Part shown: one piece after another, positions 6,899 through 15,120 of the stretch
Layout: each line of letters opens with the position of its first letter
How positions within the stretch are numbered: position 1 is the stretch's first letter
NCBI GenBank assembly: GCA_041488155.1
Contig: JBGPOS010000076.1
Span: forward strand, 1 to 15,539
Source: JBGPOS01 sp041488155
GTDB taxonomy: Bacteria; Chloroflexota; Dehalococcoidia; Tepidiformales; Tepidiformaceae
Length of the DNA: 15,539 nt
Direction of reading: 5' to 3'
The notes under the pieces: generated by a model
The model's input: only the letters and a program-made list of their open reading frames with translations
Database searches by the model: none
Told to the model about the DNA's origin: nothing
Translations under genes and position numbers: made by a program

Positions 6899-8017
6899 AT
6901 GCCCGTCCAGAGTCCCCGGAATCCCCTGCTGATACTCCTGGCGCTCGTGGCGGCGATGTCGCTCGCGCTCGTCGCCGTCGCCTGTGGCGACGATGACAGT
7001 GGGGGTGGCGCGACCACGCTCGTGGTCGGCGCGCTTCATGTCGGCTCCGTCAAGGACAACGGCTATAACCAGGCCATGCACGAAGGTCTGGTCGACATGC
7101 AGAAGAACGTGAAGGGCATCAAGCTCATCGAAGCCGAGAACGTCCCCGAATCGGCGGACGCCGAGCGCGTGATGGAAAACATGATCCAGCAGGGGGCCAA
7201 GCTCATCTTCCCCCTGAGCTTCGGCTACCTGGATCCCGCCCTCAACGTTGCGAAGAAGCACCCGGACGTAAAGTTCGCTCATCCTGCTGGCTTCAAGAAT
7301 GCCGACAACCTGGCCACGTTCTGGTCGGATACGACGTCGATGGCCTACCTCACCGGCATCGCCGCGGGGAAGGAGTCGAAGTCGGGCAAGCTCGGCTGGG
7401 TGATCGGCTTCCCGATCCCGAACATCCTCACGTCGATCAACGCTTTTGCTCTCGGCGCCCAGTCGGTGAACCCGAACGCCACGGTCCAGGTGATCGTGGA
7501 CAACGCCTGGGTTGACCCGGCCAAGGAAGCCGAGGCGGTGAACGCCCTCGTCGACTCAGGCGTCGACGTCGTCACGATGATCGTCGACTCGCCGGCCACC
7601 GTGGTCCAGACCGCCGAGAAGCGCGGCATCAAGTCCATCGGCTTCCACTGCCTCTGCGTGAAGTCCGTCGCGGGCAAGGGCTGGATCACCGGCATCGGGT
7701 TCACCTGGGGCCCGCTCTTCACGAAGTACGCCCAGGATGTGATCAACGGCACCTTCAAGGGCGAGAACACCATCGGCTCTCTCGAGAAGGGCTACGCCGC
7801 CCTGGCTGATTGGGGCCCTAACACCAATGCCGACACGAAGAAGCTGGTCGAACAGGTGAAGGCCGATCTCATCGCGAAGAAGGTCGTCATCTTCAAAGGC
7901 CCGATCCTCGACAACGAGGGCAAGGTCCGGGTCAAGGAGGGTGAGGTCGCCGACCTCGGCGATCTGCTCGGCAAGACGGACTACCTCGTCAAAGGGGCGA
8001 GCGGAAAGATCAAATAG
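6899..8017 (+). CDS. BMP-family lipoprotein substrate-binding protein
   Basis: A 372-residue extracytoplasmic binding protein of the BMP/PnrA family (COG1744-like), which captures substrate for the ABC importer. Residues 1-28 form a lipoprotein signal peptide (LLILLALVAAMSLALVAVAC), with Cys29 the likely lipidated residue, although the lipobox AVAC is not perfect. A Asp/Gly-rich linker follows. The family motif VGSVKDNGYNQAMHEG is at 48-63, FPIPNILTSINAFALGAQSV at 171-190, and the C-terminal IFKGPILDNEGKV at 331-343. GAGGAGGAA just before ATG 6899 is the strongest ribosome binding site of the operon and fixes the start. The gap to the hydrolase downstream is 12 bases. A Cys-Leu-Cys at 251-253 lies in the second lobe. 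The ligand is unknown; nucleosides, purines and ureides are family possibilities. Confidence 0.93.
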   Translation: MPVQSPRNPLLILLALVAAMSLALVAVACGDDDSGGGATTLVVGALHVGSVKDNGYNQAMHEGLVDMQKNVKGIKLIEAENVPESADAERVMENMIQQGAKLIFPLSFGYLDPALNVAKKHPDVKFAHPAGFKNADNLATFWSDTTSMAYLTGIAAGKESKSGKLGWVIGFPIPNILTSINAFALGAQSVNPNATVQVIVDNAWVDPAKEAEAVNALVDSGVDVVTMIVDSPATVVQTAEKRGIKSIGFHCLCVKSVAGKGWITGIGFTWGPLFTKYAQDVINGTFKGENTIGSLEKGYAALADWGPNTNADTKKLVEQVKADLIAKKVVIFKGPILDNEGKVRVKEGEVADLGDLLGKTDYLVKGASGKIK

Positions 8018-8029
8018 GGACGACGGGGC

Positions 8030-8734
8030 GTGAAACTCCAGATACCCGCGGACCCGTACTCCTGGCCGTTCGACGGCGAGGTGGAGCCGTCACGGACCGC
8101 ACTCGTGTTGATCGACTGGCAACACGACTTCTGCGGTCCGGGAGGGTACGTGGATGCGATGGGCTACGATATCTCGCTGACGCGGGCCGGGGTCGAGCCC
8201 ACGCGCCGGGTGCTGGAGTTCTGGCGTTCGGTGCCAGGTATGCCGGTGGTCCACACCCGGGAGGGCCACAAGCCGGACCTCTCGGACTGCCCGCCGAACA
8301 AACTCTGGCGTTCGCGCCAGATCGGCGCAGGGATCGGCGACGCTGGTCCCTGCGGCCGGATCCTGGTCAGGGGCGAGCCGGGGTGGGAGATCATCCCGGA
8401 ACTCGCCCCCACTCCCGGCGAGCCAGTGATCGACAAACCGTCGAAAGGCGCCTTTGGCTCGACCGATATCGACCTGGTCCTCCGGAACCGAGGGATTACG
8501 CATCTCGTGTTCACGGGAATCACCACGGATGTCTGCGTGCACACGATCATGCGTGAGGCGAACGACCTCGGGTACGAATGCCTGTTGCTGAGCGACTGCA
8601 CGGGTGCGACGGACTACGGCAATTACCAGGCGGCCCTGAAGATGGTAACCATGCAGAACGGCGTCTTTGGGGCGGTCACGGACTCGGCGACCCTGCTTGC
8701 AGGGCTGGCGCCACTCACCGGGAAGGCGGGATGA
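8030..8734 (+). CDS. biuH: Biuret-hydrolase-like cysteine amidohydrolase (isochorismatase superfamily)
   Basis: A 234-residue cysteine hydrolase. The catalytic triad is readable: Asp29 in LIDWQHDFC, Lys136 in VIDKPSKGAF, and Cys169 in GITTDVCVHT. From memory, long stretches match Rhizobium leguminosarum biuret hydrolase: DPYSWPF, GYVDAMGYD, HTREGHKPDLSD, RSRQIGAGIGDAGPCGRIL, RGEPGW and REANDLGYECLLL. Gln209 aligns with the Gln I recall contacting biuret. BiuH converts biuret to allophanate and ammonia. The GTG at 8030 starts near the conserved DPY motif with AGGGA upstream. The gene sits between an importer and an amidase, as expected for catabolism of an imported ureide, and its stop overlaps the amidase start. 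The enzyme class is secure. Biuret as the natural substrate is likely but not proven; ureidoacrylate or carbamoylsarcosine-type substrates are alternatives. Confidence 0.85.
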   Translation: MKLQIPADPYSWPFDGEVEPSRTALVLIDWQHDFCGPGGYVDAMGYDISLTRAGVEPTRRVLEFWRSVPGMPVVHTREGHKPDLSDCPPNKLWRSRQIGAGIGDAGPCGRILVRGEPGWEIIPELAPTPGEPVIDKPSKGAFGSTDIDLVLRNRGITHLVFTGITTDVCVHTIMREANDLGYECLLLSDCTGATDYGNYQAALKMVTMQNGVFGAVTDSATLLAGLAPLTGKAG

Positions 8735-10173
8735 ACCGCACGTCGACGCGCGAGCTGTTTCGCCGGGCCGTCGATGTGGTGCGGTCCGCGCCGCTCGACG
8801 GCCCCGGGCGGGTGCCGGCCTACCTGCTCCCATCGCCGGAGCAGCCGCCGGCCCCCGCGGCCGGCCCGGTCGAAGGGCTGGACGGCGACCTCTGGGATAC
8901 CGCTGACGGGTTGCGAGAAGGCAGGATCTCCGCTGTGGCCGTCCTCGAAGCCTGTCGTGAGCGCGTCACCCGCTACGACGAACGATACGGAGCCTTCGAG
9001 TACATCGACGCCGCGGCCTTCGTCCCGAGGCCGATCGAGCCGGGCCTTCCGCTGGCCGGGGTTCCGCTGACGGTAAAGGACGTCATCCACGTGGCCGGAA
9101 TGCCCACGGCCGGGAGTTCTGTGGCGATCCGGCCGATCGCTGCCGAGCGTGACGGGGAAGCGGTGGCCAGGCTCCGCGCCGCCGGTGCCCACCTCATCGG
9201 CAAGGTCGTCACCCACGAGTTCGCGCTCGGCGTGACGACCGCGCAGTCGCGGAATCCCTGGGACGACGCCAGGGTGCCAGGCGGTTCGAGCGGCGGCTCG
9301 GCGATCTCGGTCGTCACCGGGATGGCGCTGGGCTCTCTCGGGACCGATACCCGCGCCTCGATCCGAGTGCCCGCCGCGCTCTGCGGGCTCGTGGGGTTCA
9401 AGCCGTCCTACGGCCGCGTGCCGGTGGACGAGTGGCTTACGCTCTCCTGGTCGCTGGACCACCTGGCTCCGATGGGCCGGACGGTGCGTGATGTGGCCCT
9501 TCTCATGGACGTCATCGCCGGTCCAGCCGGCTCCTGGTCCGGGGCGCTTCCCGGGTGCGTGGAGGGGCTTCGCGTCGGGACGTCAGCTGCCTTCCTCGAT
9601 GGGTGCGAACCCGGCGTCCGGGCGTGTTTCGACACGGCGCTTGCTGGCGTGAGGACGGCGGGCGCCGTGGTCATCGAGCTTGAGGCCCTCTCGCGGGAGG
9701 ACCTCGAACTGGCGAACGCGGTTGGAATGATCCTGAGCCGGGCGGAGGCGGCGCAGTTTCACCTGGAGATGGGCACGGACCTCGACCGCTGCGTCCCGGA
9801 CGTCCGGGATCAGCTCATGGAGGCGCTCGGCCTGATGGCCACAGACCTTGTCCGGGCGTTCCGCCTTCGCGGGATGCTCCGCGATCGGCTTGCCAGTGCC
9901 TTTAGTGGCGTCGACATCGTGGCGATGCCCACGTCGAAGGTGGTGGCCCCTCGCCGCGAGGACGCGGACCAATACCTGCTCGTGCTCTCCGCGAATTGCA
10001 TCCCGTGGAGCCTGGTCGATTTCCCGGCGATCAGCGTGCATATGGGCCTTTCGGAAGGTCTGCCGGTGGGCCTTCAGCTCGTGAGCGGCCCCGGCTCGGA
10101 TCGCTCGCTGCTTGCGACCGCTTGCGCGTTCGAGCGAATCCTTCCCCGGCCGCCGGCCTGGAGCCCCCGGTGA
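8731..10173 (+). CDS. Amidase-signature hydrolase (allophanate/ureide amidase candidate)
   Basis: A 480-residue amidase-signature enzyme. The catalytic Ser-cisSer-Lys triad is visible as Lys116 (PLTVKDVIH), Ser186 (GGSSGGS, 184-190) and Ser210 in GTDTRASIRVPAALCG. The glycines normally before the nucleophile (TGGS) are replaced here by Arg-Ala (TRAS), with the serine kept. At 480 residues it has only the amidase domain and lacks the C-terminal domain of about 130 residues that AtzF-type allophanate hydrolases use for decarboxylation. So it is nearer AtzE-like or general amidases. ATG 8731 overlaps the previous stop (ATGA), and its own stop overlaps the next start (GTGA), so it is coupled on both sides. 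Possible substrates in this context are allophanate, oxamate or another amide product. The fold is certain, the substrate is not. Confidence 0.88.
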   Translation: MNRTSTRELFRRAVDVVRSAPLDGPGRVPAYLLPSPEQPPAPAAGPVEGLDGDLWDTADGLREGRISAVAVLEACRERVTRYDERYGAFEYIDAAAFVPRPIEPGLPLAGVPLTVKDVIHVAGMPTAGSSVAIRPIAAERDGEAVARLRAAGAHLIGKVVTHEFALGVTTAQSRNPWDDARVPGGSSGGSAISVVTGMALGSLGTDTRASIRVPAALCGLVGFKPSYGRVPVDEWLTLSWSLDHLAPMGRTVRDVALLMDVIAGPAGSWSGALPGCVEGLRVGTSAAFLDGCEPGVRACFDTALAGVRTAGAVVIELEALSREDLELANAVGMILSRAEAAQFHLEMGTDLDRCVPDVRDQLMEALGLMATDLVRAFRLRGMLRDRLASAFSGVDIVAMPTSKVVAPRREDADQYLLVLSANCIPWSLVDFPAISVHMGLSEGLPVGLQLVSGPGSDRSLLATACAFERILPRPPAWSPR

Positions 10174-11147
10174 CGGGCGTGGCGCAGGTGGCCGATGGCG
10201 AGAGGCCGGCTCTGGCACGGGTACGGTTCGCGCCGGCGACGCTTGTCGGGTTTCGCGCTGCGCGGATGTTGCGCGAGGGCGCAGAGGGCCGCCTGGTGGC
10301 CGTGGTCTCGGCTGCGGCCTACATGGAGATGGCCTCGGACGGGCGGATGCCTCACAACGTCGGGCGCGTACGCCACCGGGGACCGCGGCTCCTCTGGTTG
10401 AGCGGGCCGGGCGAAGCGGCCCACGGGCGGGCGCTCCTGGCTCCGCTCGACCTCGCGGCGCTCGCTGCGGGAGACCCGGTCCGCGTCAGAGACGGAGAAG
10501 TGACGATCGGCCAGCGGGCGCGGATCGGGCTGGCGGGGGCGCCTGTCTGGAAGCCACCCCGGATTGAGGCCCGGGCCCTACCCCCCGACGCTTGCGCCAT
10601 CGACCGCATCGCGGAAGCGGTCCTGGTCGGGACCGGCGCTGCCGTGCCAGCCGCCGATCAGCTGGCTACCCTCGTGAGCCGGGTGGGGCTGCCGGGCTAT
10701 TCGCTCGGTCCGCTTCTGGCGAGCCCCATCACCCCGTGTTCGCTGGCCGACCGGACCCTCGCGCTGGCCCACGCCTTGGTCGGGCTCGGCCCGGGACTGA
10801 CCCCGGCCGGAGACGACCTCCTCGGAGGCGTCCTGTTTGCCATTCGGACGGCCGCGGGGCCGGACCCCGCAACGGCCGCTGCGCTGCGGCGGGCTGCAGC
10901 CTTGGCTCACGGTCAAACGAACCGCATCAGCGAAGCATTGCTGCACGACTACGCTCAGGGCGAGGGCCCGGAGCCACTCCACCGGCTCGCCGTCCGCTGT
11001 GCGGCCGCCGACGAGCCGGGCGCAGTCAGGGCGGGGTCGGACCTGGCCCGCATTGGGCACACCACCGGCTGGGCAACGCTGGCCGGTTTCCTTGCCGGCC
11101 TCCGGGCCGTTGCGCAATCGACCACGTCCAAGACGCCGCGGGGCTGA
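10170..11147 (+). CDS. allH: DUF2877 protein, AllH-like carbamoyltransferase component
   Basis: A 325-residue homologue of E. coli YlbF/AllH (DUF2877), which together with AllF and AllG makes up oxamate carbamoyltransferase (oxalurate + phosphate to oxamate + carbamoyl phosphate). The family hallmark GLGPGLTPAGDDLLGG is at 205-220. Other conserved-looking stretches are TNRISEALL (250-258) and IGHTTGWATLAG (295-306). It is somewhat longer than the E. coli protein (about 270). The GTG at 10170 overlaps the amidase stop (GTGA), and the conserved part begins shortly afterwards; the open frame upstream is the shadow of the amidase. A 20-base gap with a ribosome binding site leads to AllG. The gene order here is H-G-F, the reverse of E. 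coli F-G-H. Confidence 0.85.
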   Translation: MTGVAQVADGERPALARVRFAPATLVGFRAARMLREGAEGRLVAVVSAAAYMEMASDGRMPHNVGRVRHRGPRLLWLSGPGEAAHGRALLAPLDLAALAAGDPVRVRDGEVTIGQRARIGLAGAPVWKPPRIEARALPPDACAIDRIAEAVLVGTGAAVPAADQLATLVSRVGLPGYSLGPLLASPITPCSLADRTLALAHALVGLGPGLTPAGDDLLGGVLFAIRTAAGPDPATAAALRRAAALAHGQTNRISEALLHDYAQGEGPEPLHRLAVRCAAADEPGAVRAGSDLARIGHTTGWATLAGFLAGLRAVAQSTTSKTPRG

Positions 11148-11167
11148 GCCCCCGGAAAGGAATCCGA

Positions 11168-12412
11168 ATGGATCTCAAAACAGCCATCGAAGCGGCAAAT
11201 GCAGAGACCGCGAGGCGCATCATGGCGTCCGATCCGGTCCTGCTCGACATCGCCCCAGCCGGCGAGGTGATACCCGGCCTCCGCGACCGGATGATCTTGC
11301 ACTCCGGCCCGCCGGTGGCGTGGGATCGAATGTGCGGCGCCCAGCGAGGCGCCTGCATGGCGATGGCGATCTTCGAAGGCTGGGCGCCGACGCCCGCCGC
11401 GGCCGAGGAGTTGCTCGCCTCCGGGGCGATCACGTTCGAGCCGAATCACCACCACCAGGCGGTTGGTCCCATGGCGGGAACGATCACCCGTTCACTGCCG
11501 GCCTTCGTGGTCGAGAACCGCGCGTTCGGCAACCGCGCCTACAGCCGCAAAACCGATGGGCGACAGCAGTTCGGGGACTTCTCCGAAGAAGCCATCGACG
11601 GCCTCCGCCAGTGGCGCGACGTGTGGGCGCCATCGCTGGCGCGCGGCCTCCGCCACCTCGGCGGGCTGCCGCTCAAGCCGATCTTTAGCAAGGCGCTCCA
11701 CATGGGGGACGAGCTCCACAACCGGCCCAACGCTGCGTCGATGCTGCTCCTCGCGGCGCTCGCGGGGCCGATGGTCGCGGCCGGCGTGGAGAAGGCCGCG
11801 CTCATATCGACCCTTTCGTTGGCCACCTGGGACGACTTTCTGTTCCTCGGGATCGCGATGGCATCCGCGAAGGCCGCTACGGACCCGGCGAGTGGGGTCG
11901 AGTACAGCACCGTGGTGACGGCGATGGCGCGCAACGGCACGGAGTTCGGGATACGAGTAAGCGGTCTCCCGGGACAGTGGTTCACGGCGCCGTCGCCGAG
12001 GGTGGAAGGCCTTTTCATCCCGGGATTTTCGGACGCCGACGCCGGTCTCGACATGGGTGACTCCGCCATCACCGAGACTGTGGGTTGGGGTGGGTTCGTG
12101 CTCGGCGGAGCGCCGGGGCTCCTGGCGCTCGTCGGTGGGACGCCGGAGCAGGCGCTGGCGTTCAGCCGAGACATGCGCCGAATCACGGTTGCCGAGAGTC
12201 CCGACTTCCTGGTGCCCGCCCTTGGCTTCGCGGGCGCTCCCGTCGGTATCGATATCCGCAAGGTGGTCCAGACGGGGATCCTGCCGGTGATCGACACCGC
12301 CATTGCCCACAAGGACCCTGGCTACCCGAACCTGGGCGCCGGGATCGTGCGACCGCCGATGGACTGCTTCAAGAACGCGCTGCGGGCCTTCGCGACGAAG
12401 TACGGGGCCTGA
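11168..12412 (+). CDS. allG: DUF1116 protein, AllG-like carbamoyltransferase component
   Basis: A 414-residue homologue of E. coli YlbE/AllG (DUF1116, 419 residues). Closely similar motifs recalled from the E. coli protein are LHSGPPVAWDRMCG (44-57), NHHHQAVGPMAG (93-104), MGDELHNR (179-186), TAMARNGTEFGIRVSG (251-266), GQWFTAPSPR (269-278), MGDSAITET (296-304) and VGIDIRKVVQTGI (359-371). The near full-length match supports an intact gene. It is thought to act in the cytoplasm in the phosphorolytic release of carbamoyl phosphate from a ureido compound, but which component carries the active site is not visible. AAAGGAAT about six bases before ATG 11168 fixes the start. Its stop is two bases from the AllF start. 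Confidence 0.9.
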   Translation: MDLKTAIEAANAETARRIMASDPVLLDIAPAGEVIPGLRDRMILHSGPPVAWDRMCGAQRGACMAMAIFEGWAPTPAAAEELLASGAITFEPNHHHQAVGPMAGTITRSLPAFVVENRAFGNRAYSRKTDGRQQFGDFSEEAIDGLRQWRDVWAPSLARGLRHLGGLPLKPIFSKALHMGDELHNRPNAASMLLLAALAGPMVAAGVEKAALISTLSLATWDDFLFLGIAMASAKAATDPASGVEYSTVVTAMARNGTEFGIRVSGLPGQWFTAPSPRVEGLFIPGFSDADAGLDMGDSAITETVGWGGFVLGGAPGLLALVGGTPEQALAFSRDMRRITVAESPDFLVPALGFAGAPVGIDIRKVVQTGILPVIDTAIAHKDPGYPNLGAGIVRPPMDCFKNALRAFATKYGA

Positions 12413-12414
12413 AC

Positions 12415-13944
12415 ATGGTCGTGGAGTGTGCCTTCCTCCGGTCACGGTACTTCGACTCGGTGTACCTGATGCGGGTCGCGAAGCGGATCTCGGGCGCGCC
12501 GGGGATCCACGCGGCGGCCGCGGTCATGGCGACTGAAAAGAACCTCAAGGCCCTCGCCCAGGCGGGCTTCGCAGGGGCCGAGACCTTCGACCCCTCGCCG
12601 AACGACCTGGTTGTCGCCGTGAGGGCGGACAGCAGCGAAAGCGCCCACGCCGTCCTCGACCACATCGAGGAATGGCTGGCCCGGGAGCCGGTGCCCGCCA
12701 CCGGCGCCGTCTTCGGCAGCATTGAGGAGGCGGCGCGGGACCAGCCGGGATCGAACCTCGCGGTGATCTCCGTGCCCGGCGAGTACGCGGCGAACGAGGC
12801 CCGGCATGCGCTTGATTCGGGCCTCAACGTCTTCCTCTTCAGCGACAACGTCTCGGTCGAGGACGAGGTCTCGCTCAAGCGCCTCGCCGCCGAGCGAGGA
12901 CTTCTCCTGATGGGGCCTGATTGCGGAACGGCGATCATCGGCGGGACGGCGATCGGGTTCGCCAATGCGGTCCGGCGGGGGCCGGTCGGAGTCATCGGCG
13001 CCTCGGGCACCGGCACCCAGGAGGTCACCACCCTCATCCACAGAGCCGGGTCCGGGATCTCCCACGCCATCGGAACCGGCAGTCGCGACCTCTCGGACGC
13101 GGTCGGCGGGGCATCGACGCTGGTCGCCCTGGACGCGCTCGAGGACGACCCGGGCACCGTGGTCATCCTTCTCGTCTCGAAACCCCCCGGAGAGGCGACC
13201 GTGCGAAGGCTCCGGGAGCGTCTAGCGCGCTGCCCGAAGCCGGTGGTGACATGCTTCCTGGGCACCGTCCCGGCCTCGGGGCAGCCCGGAGTCGTCGAGG
13301 CGGGGAGCCTGTCCGATGCCGCGTTCCAGGCCGTGCGGCTTGCCGGCGGTCACCCCGACGAGGGAGACCACGCTGCCGTTGCGGCCATTGCGGAGGAGGC
13401 GCGAGCGCGCCTCGGTCCGGGTCAACGGTGGGTCCGGGGCGTCTTCGCCGGTGGCACGCTGTGCTACCAGGCCCAGCAGGTCCTGGGCGATGCCGGCCTC
13501 GCGGTGCACTCCAATGCACCACTCGAGAAGAAGCTCCTCCTGGTGGATCCGTTTCGCAGCGAAGGCCACACGGCCGTGGACCTCGGCGATGACGTTTTCA
13601 CCCTCGGCCGGCCGCATCCCATGATCGACTCCACCTTGCGGTCGGAGCGGATTCGGGCCGAGGGTGAGGATCCGGAGACAGCGGTACTCCTGCTGGATGT
13701 TGTCCTGGGGTTCGGGAGTGCCGAGGATCCGGCAGGCGATATCCTGGATGCGATCAACGCGGCCCGGCGCAGCGCTGCCGAGCGAGGTGGGCACCTGGCC
13801 GTGGTCGCTTCGATCTGCGGGACACCCGAGGATCCCCAAGACCTGAAGGCGCAAGCTGCCAGGCTGCGGAGCGCCGGTGTCGCCGTCTTCCCGTCATCCG
13901 TGGAAGCAGCCGCCGCCGCAGCCGCCATCGCCGGTGCGAGATGA
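12415..13944 (+). CDS. allF: FdrA-family protein, AllF-like carbamoyltransferase component (lacking its C-terminal tail)
   Basis: A 509-residue FdrA homologue with a succinyl-CoA-synthetase-like fold. Key motifs are SVPGEYAANEA (119-129), FSDNVSVEDEV (142-152), MGPDCGTAIIGG (166-177), GVIGASGTGTQE (192-203), VSKPPGEA (254-261) and LGDDVFTLGRPHPMID (390-405). All are close to what I recall of E. coli FdrA (555 residues). The E. coli protein continues with a domain of about 45 residues after the equivalent of the Ala-rich end seen here; that domain is encoded by the next small gene instead. ATG 12415 lies two bases after the AllG stop, with no strong ribosome binding site, indicating coupling. 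Despite the acyl-CoA synthetase label of this family, context supports carbamoyl transfer. Confidence 0.9.
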   Translation: MVVECAFLRSRYFDSVYLMRVAKRISGAPGIHAAAAVMATEKNLKALAQAGFAGAETFDPSPNDLVVAVRADSSESAHAVLDHIEEWLAREPVPATGAVFGSIEEAARDQPGSNLAVISVPGEYAANEARHALDSGLNVFLFSDNVSVEDEVSLKRLAAERGLLLMGPDCGTAIIGGTAIGFANAVRRGPVGVIGASGTGTQEVTTLIHRAGSGISHAIGTGSRDLSDAVGGASTLVALDALEDDPGTVVILLVSKPPGEATVRRLRERLARCPKPVVTCFLGTVPASGQPGVVEAGSLSDAAFQAVRLAGGHPDEGDHAAVAAIAEEARARLGPGQRWVRGVFAGGTLCYQAQQVLGDAGLAVHSNAPLEKKLLLVDPFRSEGHTAVDLGDDVFTLGRPHPMIDSTLRSERIRAEGEDPETAVLLLDVVLGFGSAEDPAGDILDAINAARRSAAERGGHLAVVASICGTPEDPQDLKAQAARLRSAGVAVFPSSVEAAAAAAAIAGAR

Positions 13945-13957
13945 CAGGAGGCAGGTC

Positions 13958-14131
13958 ATGGCCGATCGCGTGAAGGCGCTCCTGGCAAGCGGACCGAAGG
14001 TGGTGAACGTCGGGCTCGTGGACTTCGCGGCGAGCATGCGGGACCAGGGGGTCGCGGTGGCCCAGGTCGATTGGCGCCCACCAGCCGGTGGTGACGCCGA
14101 AATGATGTCGCTCCTGGATCGTCTGCTGTGA
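13958..14131 (+). CDS. FdrA C-terminal-domain protein (stand-alone small subunit)
   Basis: A 57-residue ORF reading MADRVKALLASGPKVVNVGL, then DFAASMRDQGVAVAQVDWRP, PAGGDAEM and LLDRLL. From memory this aligns with the last 45 or so residues of E. coli FdrA, which contain VINIGLRSFA, QWSPVAGG and LLERLQ. So the C-terminal domain is a separate gene here. It has its own ribosome binding site (AGGAGG, 13947-13952) and ATG at 13958. It lies 13 bases after the AllF stop in a different reading frame (+1 relative), so it is not a single sequencing slip. Its stop overlaps the carbamate kinase start (TGATG). It probably binds back to AllF or AllG as part of the enzyme. Confidence 0.78.
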   Translation: MADRVKALLASGPKVVNVGLVDFAASMRDQGVAVAQVDWRPPAGGDAEMMSLLDRLL

Positions 14132-15120
14132 TGGCGAGCACCGGCCGGGCGATGGGCGAGAAGGAGCGACGGAAAGTCATCGTCGTCGCGCTCGGCGGCA
14201 ATGCGATCCTCCAGGAGCATGAAGAAGGAACCGCGGCTGAACAGATCGCCAACCTGGAACGCGCCTGCGAGCACCTCGTGCCGCTTATCCGGGGCGGTCA
14301 CCGGGTGGTTATCACGCACGGTAATGGACCGCACGTCGGAAATCTCCTGATCCAGCAGGTCGAGGCGGCCGACCTGGTCCCCATGCAGCCGATGGACGTC
14401 TGCGTGGGCATGACCCAGGGCCAGGTCGGGTCACTCCTGGGGCGAATCCTCACGAATCGGCTCAGGCTCGAGGGCATCGAACGTGACGTCGTCGTCCTCG
14501 TGAGCCACATCCTCGTCGACCCCGAGGACCCGGAGCTCCAGCGGCTCTCGAAGCCTGTCGGTCCGTTCGTGGACGAGGCCACCCGCGACCACCTCGCGTC
14601 CGTTGCGGGTTTCACCTTCCGGGCGGTCGGACGGAACCCGGAGCGCCCCTACCGCCGGGTCGTCCCCTCGCCGAAGCCGCTCCGCCTCATCGAGACACGC
14701 CCGCTGCGGGCTCTTGCCGAATCCGGCTTTGTCGTGGTCGCGGGGGGTGGGGGAGGGGTGCCGGTGGTGCTCGAGGCCGACGGGGGTTATCGCAGCATTG
14801 AGGCGGTCATCGACAAAGATCTCACGGCGGAGAAGGTTGCGGAGAGCGTCGGCGCCGACCTCCTCCTCATACTCACGGACGTCGACCGCGTCGCGGTCGA
14901 GTTCGGCAAGCCAGGCCAGCGGAGCATCGACCGGCTGTCGCTCGAGGAAGCGAAACGCCTGGTCGAGGCCGGGGAGTTCGCGGCGGGAAGCATGCTGCCG
15001 AAGGTCACGGCCTGCATCGAATTCGTGGAGTACGGCGGCGAGGCCGCGATCATCGCGGGGCTGGGATCGGCCGACCTGGCGGTGCGCGGCGAGGCGGGCA
15101 CGAGGTTCGTACGCGGATGA
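14131..15120 (+). CDS. arcC: Carbamate kinase
   Basis: A 329-residue carbamate kinase. In catabolism it transfers the phosphate of carbamoyl phosphate to ADP, giving ATP and carbamate, which falls apart to ammonia and CO2. Signatures are VIVVALGGNAIL (16-27), ITHGNGPHVGNLL (61-73), MDVCVGMTQGQVG (88-100), VLVSHILVDPEDPE (122-135), RRVVPSPKPLRLIE (175-188), VVAGGGGGVPVV (202-213), AVIDKDLTAEK (225-235), LLLILTDVD (244-252) and FAAGSMLPKV (283-292). The ATG at 14131 shares a base with the preceding stop; GTG 14128 and ATG 14152 are also possible. The first 14 residues are extra relative to typical members. It plays the role of AllK in E. coli, directly following the AllHGF-type genes. Confidence 0.95.
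   Translation: MASTGRAMGEKERRKVIVVALGGNAILQEHEEGTAAEQIANLERACEHLVPLIRGGHRVVITHGNGPHVGNLLIQQVEAADLVPMQPMDVCVGMTQGQVGSLLGRILTNRLRLEGIERDVVVLVSHILVDPEDPELQRLSKPVGPFVDEATRDHLASVAGFTFRAVGRNPERPYRRVVPSPKPLRLIETRPLRALAESGFVVVAGGGGGVPVVLEADGGYRSIEAVIDKDLTAEKVAESVGADLLLILTDVDRVAVEFGKPGQRSIDRLSLEEAKRLVEAGEFAAGSMLPKVTACIEFVEYGGEAAIIAGLGSADLAVRGEAGTRFVRG

Noticed and set aside
8731..10173. AtzF-type complete allophanate hydrolase
   Set aside because: The protein is about 120 residues too short and lacks the C-terminal domain.
13920..13965. Frameshift or sequencing error splitting FdrA
   Set aside because: There is both an in-frame stop and a frame change, and the second ORF has its own strong ribosome binding site and ATG, so a genuine gene split is more likely.
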